Assembly (NCBI GenBank): GCA_015060075.1 | Contig: SUZE01000003.1 | Location: forward strand, 60,048 to 124,047 | Direction of reading: 5' to 3' | Length of the DNA: 64,000 bases | Source of the DNA: Rikenellaceae bacterium | GTDB lineage: Bacteria > Bacteroidota > Bacteroidia > Bacteroidales > Rikenellaceae | Shown: piece by piece, positions 8,876-17,127 of the stretch | How the letters are laid out: every line of letters starts with the position of its first letter | Numbering within the stretch: position 1 is the stretch's first letter | Notes under the pieces: model-generated | Databases searched by the model: none | What the model was told of the DNA's origin: nothing | Seen by the model: the letters and a program-made list of their open reading frames with translations, nothing else | Made by a program: the position numbers and the translations under genes

Positions 8876-8884
8876 TATATTTGC
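8876..8884 (+). promoter_or_regulatory. -7 promoter box of tRNA-Asn
   Basis: TATATTTGC lies 44 bp upstream of the tRNA, with a TTTTG element at 8851-8855 about 20 bp further upstream. It is divergent from the DUF1573 promoter. Confidence 0.7.
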
Positions 8885-8927
8885 ACTCGCAAAACGGGAA
8901 ATACCGCATTGCAAGGTTCTAAAACAC

Positions 8928-9001
8928 GCCTGAATAGCTCAGTTGGTTAGAGCACATGACTGTTAATCATGGGGTCCTAGGTTCAAGTCCTTGTTCAGGC
9001 G
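8928..9001 (+). tRNA. tRNA-Asn (GTT)
   Basis: The acceptor stem GCCTGAA pairs with TTCAGGC, the D-arm reads AGCTCAGTTGGTTAGAGC, the anticodon loop CTGTTAA gives GTT, and the T-arm contains GGTTCAAGTCC. The CCA end is not encoded. The following 140 bp up to tRNA-Val hold no recognisable gene, and the two tRNAs could be co-transcribed. Confidence 0.95.
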
Positions 9002-9143
9002 CTATTGCGCGAGGGTTGCAAAAAAGATTCGATTACGACAAGACCGGTAACGAGAGTTGAAGGTTGGCGAGTAAAAGGTGTTGAAGTGGATAGCAACAGA
9101 CTTTGAAGATAGCGAATCGGCAGTCCCAAGCCATTTTTGAAAA

Positions 9144-9218
9144 GGGAGTTTAGCTCAGCTGGTTTAGAGCATCTGCCTTACAAGCAGAGGGTCGGCGGTT
9201 CGAATCCGTCAACTCCCA
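9144..9218 (+). tRNA. tRNA-Val (TAC)
   Basis: The acceptor stem GGGAGTT pairs with AACTCCC, the anticodon loop CTTACAA gives TAC, and the T-arm reads GGTTCGAATCC. CCA is not encoded. The 3' end is one arm of a long palindrome that includes the terminator (9202-9270), and 63 bp spanning the tRNA end and terminator are repeated exactly at 9485-9547. Confidence 0.95.
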
Positions 9219-9270
9219 CAAAATCAAGACGACTTTTAGTCGTCTTTTTTTTGTGTCCGTTGACGAATTC
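9202..9270. repeat. Extended palindrome: tRNA-Val 3' end plus terminator
   Basis: The central terminator hairpin (AAGACGAC, TTTT, AGTCGTCTT) is enclosed by further pairing of CACAAAA with TTTTGTG, GTCAAC with GTTGAC, and GAATCC with GAATTC. The inverted copy of the T-arm and acceptor thus lies downstream of the terminator. tRNA-Ser has the same arrangement with its own sequence. Confidence 0.8.
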
Positions 9271-9276
9271 GGTCAG
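9214..9276. repeat. 63-bp direct repeat, copy 1
   Basis: This stretch runs from the last bases of tRNA-Val through its terminator to GGTCAG. An exact copy occupies 9485-9547. The interval between them (271 bp repeat period) contains its own large hairpin at 9339-9387 and ends in a T-arm-like GTTCGAATCC. Confidence 0.9.
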
Positions 9277-9338
9277 CTTGTGGCGTCTCGGCAGACTTGT
9301 CTTGGTCGGCTATTGTTTGCTTGCGCAAATCCCCGTGT

Positions 9339-9387
9339 TTGAGGAGCGATTGTGTTTGAAAACAAGTTTTCAAACATCACTCCTCAA
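9339..9387. repeat. Long inverted repeat in the post-tRNA-Val segment
   Basis: TTGAGGAG pairs with CTCCTCAA and GTTTGAAAAC with GTTTTCAAAC around a 2-nt loop. No T-run or reading frame goes with it. Confidence 0.75.
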
Positions 9388-9484
9388 TCACGACAATCTC
9401 CGATTGAAATAGCCTACCTGCGGTCTGCTCTCAACTGCGGCCGCCGTTCGAATCCTTGCACATAAGAATTGGTATTACGATGTA

Positions 9485-9736
9485 TCCCACAAAATCAAGA
9501 CGACTTTTAGTCGTCTTTTTTTTGTGTCCGTTGACGAATTCGGTCAGTCGGTGGCGGCGTGGCAAAGTTATCTGCGATAGTAGGCGTAGGCGTATTGCTT
9601 CGCAATATCAAGCCTATGGCCGACAGATAAAAGTATATAATTATCCTTTTATCTATCAGCCACATCCTCTCAACTTCGTTGCTCGCCTACGCCCATCTAT
9701 CTTGCTCTGCGCAAACCTGCGGCGACCGGTCGAATC
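9485..9736. repeat. Second 63-bp copy plus folded repeat element (copy B)
   Basis: After the 63-bp copy, 9548-9736 matches 23717-23910. Both contain an outer stem (GGCGTAGG with CCTACGCC), a small hairpin (ATTGC, GCAAT), a long AT-rich arm ending in ATAAAAG/CTTTTAT, and a T-arm-like TCGAATC at the right end. No open reading frame or known transposase is present. The region 9219-9839 holds no other gene. Confidence 0.85.
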
Positions 9737-9810
9737 CGACATATGGAATAAAGTATAAATTCTTTGTTTGTAACATTTTTTTCAGTCGTCTTTTTGCGCT
9801 ACTAACTAAC

Positions 9811-9838
9811 AAAAAAGCAACCCGAAGGTTGCTTTTTT
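9811..9838 (-). terminator. Terminator of the Spy-like gene
   Basis: AAAAAAGCAACC, CGAA, GGTTGCTTTTTT forms a strong hairpin directly after the minus-strand stop codon, with a T-run on the minus strand. Confidence 0.85.
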
Positions 9839-9839
9839 G

Positions 9840-10310
9840 TTAGTTTTGTGGTGCGGATTGTGGTCGTGGACCTTGCCCCGGCTTTCCACCACGAGGACGG
9901 CGCGGTCCCTGACCTATCGTGAACACCTTGGACAACTGCTCAGGTGTAAGATAACTTACAAACACCTTGATATACTCCTTCTTAACCTTGATAATCTCCT
10001 TATCGCCATTGAGTTGCGCCATCATAATCTTCTTCGCAACTTTAATGGTCATCTCCTCACCCTTAAACGAATCAACATAGGTTTTGGTATCCTTGCGAAC
10101 GGCACGAATTTCACGCTGATAACCTTGGTATACCGGAGCAAATTTCTTCGCCTGTTCGGGACTCATATTGAGTTGCTTCTGCAACATCTCAACCATACGT
10201 GCATTACGGTCACCACCACGCTGACCTCCTTGTGGTCCGCCATGCGGAGGTTGTGCCGAAACAGTTACAAATGCCAATACGGCAACAATCATCAAAAGAA
10301 TCTTCTTCAT
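9840..10310 (-). CDS. Spy/CpxP-like periplasmic protein
   Basis: The 156-residue protein has a signal peptide (cleavage after about residue 19, VSAQ), a Gly/Pro/Arg-rich segment, then a helical region with two LTPEQ-like motifs (LNMSPEQAKKF and YLTPEQLSKVF). This is the LTXXQ pattern of the Spy/CpxP chaperone family. The tail is basic and rich in Pro and Gly. A -7 box lies at 10341-10349 and a terminator at 9811-9838, so it is a single-gene transcript. A role in envelope stress or periplasmic chaperoning is inferred from the family only. Confidence 0.7.
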   Translation of the reverse strand: MKKILLMIVAVLAFVTVSAQPPHGGPQGGQRGGDRNARMVEMLQKQLNMSPEQAKKFAPVYQGYQREIRAVRKDTKTYVDSFKGEEMTIKVAKKIMMAQLNGDKEIIKVKKEYIKVFVSYLTPEQLSKVFTIGQGPRRPRGGKPGQGPRPQSAPQN

Positions 10311-10340
10311 ATCGTTATAGTTTTTTTTGGTTTTTGTTAT

Positions 10341-10349
10341 GCAAATATA
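10341..10349 (-). promoter_or_regulatory. -7 box of the Spy-like gene
   Basis: The minus strand reads TATATTTGC, 31 bp upstream of the ATG. Confidence 0.65.
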
Positions 10350-10367
10350 GCATATTTTTTCAATATA

Positions 10368-11360
10368 TCAATCGAGCGAGGTTAAAAATTGCATAATATC
10401 TCGCTCATCGGCATAGTCAAACAGAGTTGGCAACTGCGCACGACCAAACGGCACACATCGAGAGTGTAAGCCATCAACATTTGACACAACGCATTGTAAC
10501 ACATCATCACTCTCTTCGAGCCACGCCTGCACCTCATTCAGCGAGGAGTATTCAACCACATTTATTTGACTTAAAAAGCGAGGAAACTCCGCCTTTGATG
10601 GCACTAAAACAGCCTCACCCAAGTCTTTAAACTCTACCCCCTGCATCGTAAGCAACGCTCTACATTGCAGATAGTTATTGTGATACGCACGGCACATCTT
10701 TCGCACCTCTAATGATAAACTATATCTCTTCGGCACAAATACGAGTGACACATTGCGACAGCCCAATCCCGAATATCTGAAAATATCATCGGCAAGATGC
10801 AATAAATCCGCTTTGGACTCTTTGCCCGACAACACCGCCACCGAATGTCTGCTACCTCGCAGAAGGCTTGGAACACCATCGAAAGCGGTACGGAAGTAGA
10901 GGTTTGCACTATCGCCACCCGTAGCAATCACGGCATCATACTCTTCGTCTTCGGCATATCGCTCTATACGCAATTCCGGCTCTATATCGAGCAGAAGTTG
11001 CTCAATATACTCCTCCAAAATATGGTCTTTGCTCGAAGGCTTCACACAAGGAATATTACCCGATGCAATAACGCACATCAAATCGAAAAATCCCACCAAC
11101 GGAATATTTCCCGCCATAATAACAGCCACACGTTTGGTAGCACGATGACCGATAGCAGGGTAGCAAGCAAGCCATTTTGCGATTTTGTCGGCATCGAGCA
11201 TCTGTACCCGTACTGCATCTATGGCATAACGAATATCCTCGACCGAGAACCACTCGTTCTCGGCTACTGCACGAGCAATAACGGAGCGAGACCTCTCATC
11301 AGAGCCGAACTCTGCAAGGCGCACGCCAAGTTCCGTAAATATTTGGATAGTACTCTTCAC
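10368..11360 (-). CDS. LuxC-like acyl-CoA reductase
   Basis: The 330-residue protein belongs to the LuxC/aldehyde dehydrogenase-like acyl-CoA reductase group. It has a nucleotide-binding section with IMAGNIPLVGF and GNIPCVKPSS near 80-110, and the catalytic Cys region SGLGCRNVS with Cys201. Such enzymes reduce acyl-CoA or acyl-ACP to the aldehyde. No luciferase genes are near; Bacteroidetes often carry this stand-alone form, whose physiological role I cannot name. The start is GTG at 11360, 5 nt after a TATCTTTG box, which predicts a leaderless transcript. Confidence 0.8.
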   Translation of the reverse strand: MKSTIQIFTELGVRLAEFGSDERSRSVIARAVAENEWFSVEDIRYAIDAVRVQMLDADKIAKWLACYPAIGHRATKRVAVIMAGNIPLVGFFDLMCVIASGNIPCVKPSSKDHILEEYIEQLLLDIEPELRIERYAEDEEYDAVIATGGDSANLYFRTAFDGVPSLLRGSRHSVAVLSGKESKADLLHLADDIFRYSGLGCRNVSLVFVPKRYSLSLEVRKMCRAYHNNYLQCRALLTMQGVEFKDLGEAVLVPSKAEFPRFLSQINVVEYSSLNEVQAWLEESDDVLQCVVSNVDGLHSRCVPFGRAQLPTLFDYADERDIMQFLTSLD

Positions 11361-11365
11361 GAGTA

Positions 11366-11373
11366 CAAAGATA
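11366..11373 (-). promoter_or_regulatory. -7 box 5 nt from a GTG start (leaderless)
   Basis: Minus-strand TATCTTTG is followed by TACTC and the GTG start. The spacing is identical to that at 8817-8824. The -33 element is not obvious. Confidence 0.55.
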
Positions 11374-11383
11374 GAAAAAATTT

Positions 11384-12592
11384 CTATTTTTTGGCACTAT
11401 AATAGGATTCATCAAGTCCCAAAACAAAACTTTTTCGCAAAATAAGTGACAGCAACGCCACCATTGCCACCAATACGGCACTTGCGACAAATGGGAAAGT
11501 ACTACGATTTTGCCCCATAATTTTTGCCACGAAATCGACCACAAACGGACAAACAACTACCGCCACATAGTTTACGGTCATAACCACCGATAACGCCTTC
11601 GTAGCCGCTTCGGGAGGTGCAATAATGGCTGTTTTGTCGTAGATAATAGGTTGTAGAACGCCATAACCGATACCCGTCAAAATCACACCGAGAGTCATCA
11701 AGGGAATATCGGGTACTGTGCCCACCAACAGCAAGCCCAAAACAATAAAGAGTAACGACACAAATATTGTCATCGAACGCAAACGTCTGATAATGCCGTT
11801 AAGGATAAATCCAGGTATCATAATAGCGAGGAAGAACAACGAAATCATGACGCTCGAAAACTCCTGTGGAAAGTGATATTTTTCGAGCAGAAACGAGAGA
11901 TAAAATGTGATTACAAGGGTGGTAAAAGTGGTTACAAAATAGAGTACTGAAAGCCCGGTAAGGCGTTTCCAATGGATTTTCGATTGACGAAGTTGGTCGC
12001 TCTCCTTTGGCTCGGGAGCCGACTTTGCATTGCGCAGGGCAAGCAACATAACCATCGACACCGCAGGCAGAAGATATACCGTAAAGGCAAGATGCCAATC
12101 TCTTGTGGCAATCCAACCCACCGCTGCCGTAGCCAACACTAACGAGAGGTTGTTTACCGCCGAGCTAATACCGAGTTGTCGCACTCGACTATCACCCGTA
12201 AAGTAGCGCACCACAAGACCTGTCGAGTAGGGAACTGCAATACCTGCACCTGCGCCCATAATGCAACTTGCAACAATCAGCAGACGAATATCTTTGGCAA
12301 AGATGCACATCATACCACTTGCAAAAAATATCGCCAAACCAACAGCGAGCAGTTTCAGCGATTCGCCTCGTGACGAGAGCCAACCCGATAATAGCACAAA
12401 CGGGATAATAAGCAGTGATGGTAGCGAGGTGAGCATCTGTATTTCGAGTTGCGAAGCCGAAGGAAAAATACGACTCAAATCCTCCAAGATAGGCGATATA
12501 GCCAACCCCGGTAACGAAGTTACCGCCGACACCGACCAAATAGCGACAAGCGCAAGAAGGGATATATAACCCTTACCCGTGAAAATTTTCAT
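11384..12592 (-). CDS. MFS transporter
   Basis: A polytopic membrane protein of about 402 residues with around 12 hydrophobic segments and the first-loop motif GWLSSRGESLK that marks major facilitator superfamily members. The fold recalls the CynX/NimT or sugar-efflux subgroups, but the substrate is not readable. I start it at MKIFTGKGY (12592) because the extra upstream residues overlap an inverted repeat. It follows the FISUMP lipoprotein gene by 55 bp and precedes the acyl-CoA reductase gene by 23 bp. Confidence 0.8.
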   Translation of the reverse strand: MKIFTGKGYISLLALVAIWSVSAVTSLPGLAISPILEDLSRIFPSASQLEIQMLTSLPSLLIIPFVLLSGWLSSRGESLKLLAVGLAIFFASGMMCIFAKDIRLLIVASCIMGAGAGIAVPYSTGLVVRYFTGDSRVRQLGISSAVNNLSLVLATAAVGWIATRDWHLAFTVYLLPAVSMVMLLALRNAKSAPEPKESDQLRQSKIHWKRLTGLSVLYFVTTFTTLVITFYLSFLLEKYHFPQEFSSVMISLFFLAIMIPGFILNGIIRRLRSMTIFVSLLFIVLGLLLVGTVPDIPLMTLGVILTGIGYGVLQPIIYDKTAIIAPPEAATKALSVVMTVNYVAVVVCPFVVDFVAKIMGQNRSTFPFVASAVLVAMVALLSLILRKSFVLGLDESYYSAKK

Positions 12593-12619
12593 AGCGACAA
12601 GATTTATAACCTTATCGCT
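12593..12619 (-). promoter_or_regulatory. Hairpin abutting the MFS start codon
   Basis: AGCGACAAG (12593-12601) pairs with CTTATCGCT (12611-12619) with a single mismatch and a 9-nt loop. It touches the ATG, so it could mask translation initiation or be a repressor site. Confidence 0.45.
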
Positions 12620-12647
12620 ATGATACAATGTTAGTGCCAATGGCTAC

Positions 12648-14111
12648 CTACTCTTTAACGCATCTCACCTGGAAGCCATTTGCTCGGCGAGCAGGGTGTG
12701 CGTTATCGAACTTATTGATTGTTCGGGTAGTGGTCAAGTCGAAGTAGAGCGACACAGCCTTACCGTCAGTCGTTGTCGAAGAGGTCCAATAGTAGCCCTC
12801 CCAAGGTTGCGGTTGTGACGGATATACACCATCTTTCGAGTTCATATTCTCAACCTTACCGTCACTATATCGGCGGCGACCACAAGCCGACCAAAAATAC
12901 TTTCCGACACCATCAGACAAGTGCCAACCATACTGCTTGCGAAGCCCGTCAAGAGGCTTGTTATCTTCATCATTGGAGAGTTCCAATACCTTCAAATCAT
13001 CTGCCGAAGGTACTCGCCAACCGTATGGGCAAGGGTCATAAACACTCTTTTCGGTATCGCTCCAAAGTCTATTATTCGCTGTTACAAGCCAATCACCTAT
13101 GCCATCGCCACCCTCAGCCACACACGATGCATTGGTGATAAAATGCATCGGATTCTTGGTAATATAGTCAATAGTTCCATTTGCGGAAGTACGCTCGGCA
13201 AACACCTCTTTAATGTAAATGCCATCTTCATCGTAGCGGTCCTCATCGTACGCCCCCGTAGCATTAAAATAGAGTGGACGAGGGAATGGGTCTTTTCGTC
13301 CCCATTGGTAGTACATTCCGTACGAATCGAGAATCTTCTGCTCCTCGGTAGAGCCGTTGGCATTGGTAAAGGCACCGAGATTCTTCTGCATAAAAACTTT
13401 ACCATTGGAGTAGGTATCGGTTGCCACAAGCGGATTTTCGTTCACAACCCACAAGTGCCAACTCCATACGACTTTGCCCGATGCGTCACAAGCTGCAATC
13501 ACAGCATTGGTATCTACAACCTGCGCCGCATCGTTTTCAGATGCATTGACATAAAATAGTGCATTACCATTGACCATATCCACATGTTGAACAACATCAG
13601 GATTACTCTGCCACAACAACTTTACGCTCGTTGTTGCCAACTCCGAGCCGTCTGGTCGGTGCATAACATCGAATGTGTAACTAACTGACGGCGAGGTTAT
13701 GACATAGCAATTAGCACGCTGTCCCTCGGCATCGAGAGTCTGCGTTTGTGTGATATAGAGATATATGTAGTAACTTGTGGCTTGTCCCTCCTTATTCAGA
13801 GCATTTACAACCACCGAGCCCTCCTTCGGAAGGTCATCATTGGTCATGCCCTCTTCATTTGTGCCAACAGGCTTTATGGCGATAGTGCGAGATGGCATGT
13901 GCACAGACGCCTCCCAACCCTTACTGTAACTTGCAATAGCCACAGTAACAGCATTTTGTGGCACATAAGATATAACCTGCTCTTCATCTTCCCACGAAGA
14001 GAAATAGAGCGAACTACGCTCTAACACGAGCGAGGCTTCCACCTCCTTATTACAAGCCGTAAATGTCACCAGCGACACCAAAGCCAAAATCAGATATTTT
14101 ACGCTTTTCAT
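12648..14111 (-). CDS. FISUMP-like surface lipoprotein
   Basis: This 487-residue lipoprotein has a lipobox at FTAC (Cys20). An N-terminal beta domain of about 100 residues resembles the BACON/Ig-like domains of gut Bacteroidales. The C-terminal half carries the Fibrobacter major paralogous (FISUMP) pattern: QWGRKDPFP, CPYGWRVPS, GYYWTSS and the end GFQVRCVKE. The family is exported and surface-associated, with unknown substrate. A -7 box lies 23 bp upstream (14135-14142). Confidence 0.75.
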   Translation of the reverse strand: MKSVKYLILALVSLVTFTACNKEVEASLVLERSSLYFSSWEDEEQVISYVPQNAVTVAIASYSKGWEASVHMPSRTIAIKPVGTNEEGMTNDDLPKEGSVVVNALNKEGQATSYYIYLYITQTQTLDAEGQRANCYVITSPSVSYTFDVMHRPDGSELATTSVKLLWQSNPDVVQHVDMVNGNALFYVNASENDAAQVVDTNAVIAACDASGKVVWSWHLWVVNENPLVATDTYSNGKVFMQKNLGAFTNANGSTEEQKILDSYGMYYQWGRKDPFPRPLYFNATGAYDEDRYDEDGIYIKEVFAERTSANGTIDYITKNPMHFITNASCVAEGGDGIGDWLVTANNRLWSDTEKSVYDPCPYGWRVPSADDLKVLELSNDEDNKPLDGLRKQYGWHLSDGVGKYFWSACGRRRYSDGKVENMNSKDGVYPSQPQPWEGYYWTSSTTTDGKAVSLYFDLTTTRTINKFDNAHPARRANGFQVRCVKE

Positions 14112-14134
14112 ATTCAGAAATCCTTTATAATCGG

Positions 14135-14142
14135 CAAATATA
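14135..14142 (-). promoter_or_regulatory. -7 box of the FISUMP lipoprotein gene
   Basis: Minus-strand TATATTTG lies 23 bp upstream of the ATG, with TTTG elements about 18 bp further upstream. Confidence 0.6.
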
Positions 14143-14231
14143 CAAAAAAGTTGGCAAATGCAAACTTATATCTATCATTTGGGAACAATTATTGCCCTAT
14201 ACCAAAACGAAAAACAGAACTCTTTATTACT

Positions 14232-14990
14232 ATGGCAAAGCAAAAAATCGAAACCGGAAGCACTCCCGCAGCACCGGAGTACAAAATTGTCGTGAACGAC
14301 AATGGTCCATATTTGGTCTATGGACAACCCCCTTTGGCAACTCAACACATTGTACCCAACGAGTTGGGCGAGAGTTGGGCATTTGAGGAAGGTAAGCACT
14401 TTTCGACCGACAACGAGCCAACTTCGCTATGTCGTTGCGGAGCATCGAAAAACAAACCCTATTGCGATGGTACGCACCATTCGCACAAGTGGAAATCGAA
14501 ACTTACAGCACGCCCCGAAGCATTGTTAGATGATGTCGAGATAACCTCGGGCGATGAACTCACGCTTACCGACAACCCGCAATATTGCGTATTTGCCCGA
14601 TTTTGTGACGCAGGTGGGGGAGTTTGGGCTGCAACCGAAACTTCATTTGATGACTCGGCACGCCGACAAGCCATACGTCAAGCCTCAATGTGTCCGAGTG
14701 GGCGACTGATGGTGTGGGGCAATGGCTCCGACCTGCCATTTGAGCGCCACTACGAGCCAAGCCTCGGACTTATCGAAGATGATGCCCTGCATGTCAGCGG
14801 AGGGTTATGGGTACGAGGCGGTATACGCATCGCTCGTGAAGATGGCACCTCCTATGAAATTCGTAACCGCACAGTACTTTGTCGTTGTGGCGAGTCGGCA
14901 AATAAACCCTACTGTGATGGCTCTCACGCTTCGCTACATTGGCGCGATGAACTCGAAAAAGAGGTAGAGCGCGAGGAGGAGATGGTATAG
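14232..14990 (+). CDS. Double CDGSH iron-sulfur protein with Fer4_19-like domain
   Basis: Two CDGSH [2Fe-2S] motifs are present, CRCGASKNKPYCDGTH at 67-82 and CRCGESANKPYCDGSH at 217-232. Each has the 3-Cys-1-His ligand set. Between them a segment with CVFARFC and later CPSGRL looks like a divergent mono-cluster ferredoxin (Fer4_19/DUF1271) domain. The start is placed at MAKQKIETG because upstream in-frame sequence is promoter-like. Family members act in Fe-S or redox sensing and transfer; the partner is unknown. The porin gene follows 50 bp later on the same strand. Confidence 0.82.
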   Translation: MAKQKIETGSTPAAPEYKIVVNDNGPYLVYGQPPLATQHIVPNELGESWAFEEGKHFSTDNEPTSLCRCGASKNKPYCDGTHHSHKWKSKLTARPEALLDDVEITSGDELTLTDNPQYCVFARFCDAGGGVWAATETSFDDSARRQAIRQASMCPSGRLMVWGNGSDLPFERHYEPSLGLIEDDALHVSGGLWVRGGIRIAREDGTSYEIRNRTVLCRCGESANKPYCDGSHASLHWRDELEKEVEREEEMV

Positions 14991-15040
14991 TGGCACAAGG
15001 TTTGCACCCGTTGAGTGCGTAACTTAAAACAAAAAATGCT

Positions 15041-16399
15041 ATGAAAAAAGTTTTACTTATTATCGGAGCAATGGCGGCAACACTTACCGTCACAGCACAA
15101 CACCATCGCATGCAGCGATACCATCATGGAGGAGCAGAGCCTACCGTATATATTATATCGGTAAGCGAAAGAGATACCATCACCTGCTCGCCACAAGGTT
15201 GCAGTCAGCAGGATATCATAATGAAAAATGCCGCTGTAAAGGCTGCTATCGAGGACCACAAAAACGCCACTCGTGATGGTATCCAGCAGGCACAGATGCC
15301 TTCGGCTATCTTCGCCGACAAGCGCAACACCTTCTCATTTGCTATTGGTGGCGATGTTGCCCTTCGTGCAGCCTACTCATTCGACCGTACCGTAAATAAT
15401 ATAGATATGGTACCATACGATGTCCCTATGACGCTCACCCCTGCCGACAAGCAGGAGATAAGAATGGACGCTACAACCTCCCGTGTCTTTATCCGTGGTA
15501 TCGCCAATACCAAAAAACTCGGTCAGGTGCATGTATTTATGGATTTGGACTTCCGAGGAGGTATTACAGGCAGCTACACACCACGTATTCGTTCGGGTTA
15601 TGTGCAGATGCTCGGTTTGACTATTGGTCGTGATGTTTCGACCTTCTGCGACCTCACAGCCGCACCTACGACCATTGATTTTCAGGGTCCTAACGCCTAT
15701 AACTTCCGTTTCGCTACGATGATTCGCTACGAGTACTCGTTCCTCAAAGACCACCTCAAAGTGGGAGCAGCAGCCGAGATGCCGAGCGTATCGGGAACAT
15801 ACGGCGAAACTCTATCGGCTATTCCGCAACGTGTGCCCGATTTTCCGGTCTATTTCCAATATTCGTGGGGTAAAAATCGAGAGAGCCATATCCGAGCATC
15901 TGCCGTATTCCGTGATATGTACCTCTACAACAAAGCTCGCAGTGGCGAAGATGACCTCTTTGGCTGGGGCGTACAGTTTAGCGGTAATATCCACATTACC
16001 AAATATTTGGAGTTGTTTATGAATGGTGTTTATGGCGAGGGTGTCACACGCTATATCAACGACTTGATGGGTTCCGGTCTTGACTTCACGCCACGCCCTG
16101 ACGACCCGACACGAGTACAGACAACACCGATGTTCGGTTGGCAGGCAGCAGCACAGATAAACATCTTGCCGAACCTCTTTGTTTCGGGCGGATATTCTGC
16201 TGTTACCGTTCGCAAGAAGAATGGCCTATATAGTGACGATATGTACAAGCAGGGACAGTACATCTTCGGAAATGTATTCTGGAACTTGACGCCACGCTTT
16301 GTCTTGGCAGCCGAATATCTCTACGGCAGTCGCAAAAATATGGACGGAGCAAAGGCGCACTCCAACCGCATCAATGTCTTGGCGAAATATAGTTTCTAA
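15041..16399 (+). CDS. Outer-membrane porin, DcaP/OprO-like
   Basis: The 452-residue protein has a cleavable signal peptide (MKKVLLIIGAMAATLTVTAQ) and a His-rich start of the mature chain. The rest is amphipathic beta strands ending in a terminal Phe (VLAKYSF), as expected for a beta-barrel. The segment RMDATTSRVFIRGI with the acidic barrel resembles DcaP-type trimeric porins. A short helical stretch before the barrel (residues about 60-90) may form the N-terminal coiled coil seen in that family. Substrate unknown; co-transcription with the CDGSH gene is plausible. Confidence 0.75.
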   Translation: MKKVLLIIGAMAATLTVTAQHHRMQRYHHGGAEPTVYIISVSERDTITCSPQGCSQQDIIMKNAAVKAAIEDHKNATRDGIQQAQMPSAIFADKRNTFSFAIGGDVALRAAYSFDRTVNNIDMVPYDVPMTLTPADKQEIRMDATTSRVFIRGIANTKKLGQVHVFMDLDFRGGITGSYTPRIRSGYVQMLGLTIGRDVSTFCDLTAAPTTIDFQGPNAYNFRFATMIRYEYSFLKDHLKVGAAAEMPSVSGTYGETLSAIPQRVPDFPVYFQYSWGKNRESHIRASAVFRDMYLYNKARSGEDDLFGWGVQFSGNIHITKYLELFMNGVYGEGVTRYINDLMGSGLDFTPRPDDPTRVQTTPMFGWQAAAQINILPNLFVSGGYSAVTVRKKNGLYSDDMYKQGQYIFGNVFWNLTPRFVLAAEYLYGSRKNMDGAKAHSNRINVLAKYSF

Positions 16400-16408
16400 A
16401 CAACAAAA

Positions 16409-16437
16409 AGAGAGGGCGCACAACCCTCTCTCTTTCT
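16409..16437. terminator. Terminator after the porin gene
   Basis: AGAGAGGG and CCCTCTCT pair around a 7-nt loop, followed by CTTTCTT. It lies between convergent genes. Confidence 0.7.
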
Positions 16438-16452
16438 TATATTTAACCGCAA

Positions 16453-17115
16453 CTATTTCAACAACTCGTTTATCTGTTCGATTGTCACGGTAGAGTAGTC
16501 CGCAAAGCACATCGAAGCACCCGCCTCCGAGAGCGTTTCGGCAGAAGCAGTAGTTGTCACCGCAATACATTTGCAACCAGCAGCAACACCTGCAACAATG
16601 CCATTTACGGCATCTTCAACTACCACGCACTCCTCCGCTTTCAAGCCGAGAGCCTCGTACGCCTTTATAAAGATTTCGGGGTGAGGCTTTCCGTGCGTAA
16701 CATCGCTACCACTAATCGAAGCATCAATCAAATCGGCAATACCCAACCCCTCAACAATCATCTCCACATTCTCACGGCAGCCTGACGAGCCGATAGCACA
16801 CTTCACACCTGCCTTTTTTGCCGCCTGCAACAACTCCATAAGACCGGCAATAGGTGCAATTTTCGAGCGATACATATCGCGATAGACCTCTTCCTTCTCG
16901 CGATTGAGTCTATCCAATCCATATTTCGCAACCACCTCATCACCAAGTAGCAACGGAAATATATCGTTACTATGCATACCGTTGATTTTCAACGACACAG
17001 GCTCCAACAATGTAAAGCCCTCACGCTTGGTATACTCCTCGAAAGCCAAAAAATGGTACGCCAAGTTATCCACCAGCGTACCATCCATATCAAATATAAC
17101 TCCTTTTAGTTTCAT
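16453..17115 (-). CDS. HAD family phosphatase, beta-phosphoglucomutase-like
   Basis: This 220-residue HAD hydrolase has motif I at DMDGTLVDN (nucleophile Asp9, acid-base Asp11), motif II with SSG near 118, and motif III/IV at VVEDAVNGI. A helical cap sits between motifs I and II. The length and the cap place it with beta-phosphoglucomutase-like sugar phosphatases. The specific substrate is not determinable. It lies 12 bp downstream of ruvB on the same strand and is probably co-transcribed. Confidence 0.85.
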   Translation of the reverse strand: MKLKGVIFDMDGTLVDNLAYHFLAFEEYTKREGFTLLEPVSLKINGMHSNDIFPLLLGDEVVAKYGLDRLNREKEEVYRDMYRSKIAPIAGLMELLQAAKKAGVKCAIGSSGCRENVEMIVEGLGIADLIDASISGSDVTHGKPHPEIFIKAYEALGLKAEECVVVEDAVNGIVAGVAAGCKCIAVTTTASAETLSEAGASMCFADYSTVTIEQINELLK

Positions 17116-17127
17116 TCTCTTTCCGTA

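Noticed and set aside
8812..8892. N-terminal extension of the DUF1573 protein
   Set aside because: The extra 27 codons cover the promoter of the gene and the divergent tRNA-Asn promoter, and would bury the signal peptide.
9137..9412. 91-codon frame over tRNA-Val and the repeat
   Set aside because: It overlaps the tRNA and its terminator, and its second half is repeat DNA, so it is not a gene.
9456..9758. 100-codon frame through repeat copy B
   Set aside because: It encodes the same terminator-derived residues as the frame at 9137-9412 and follows the folded repeat; no promoter or family match.
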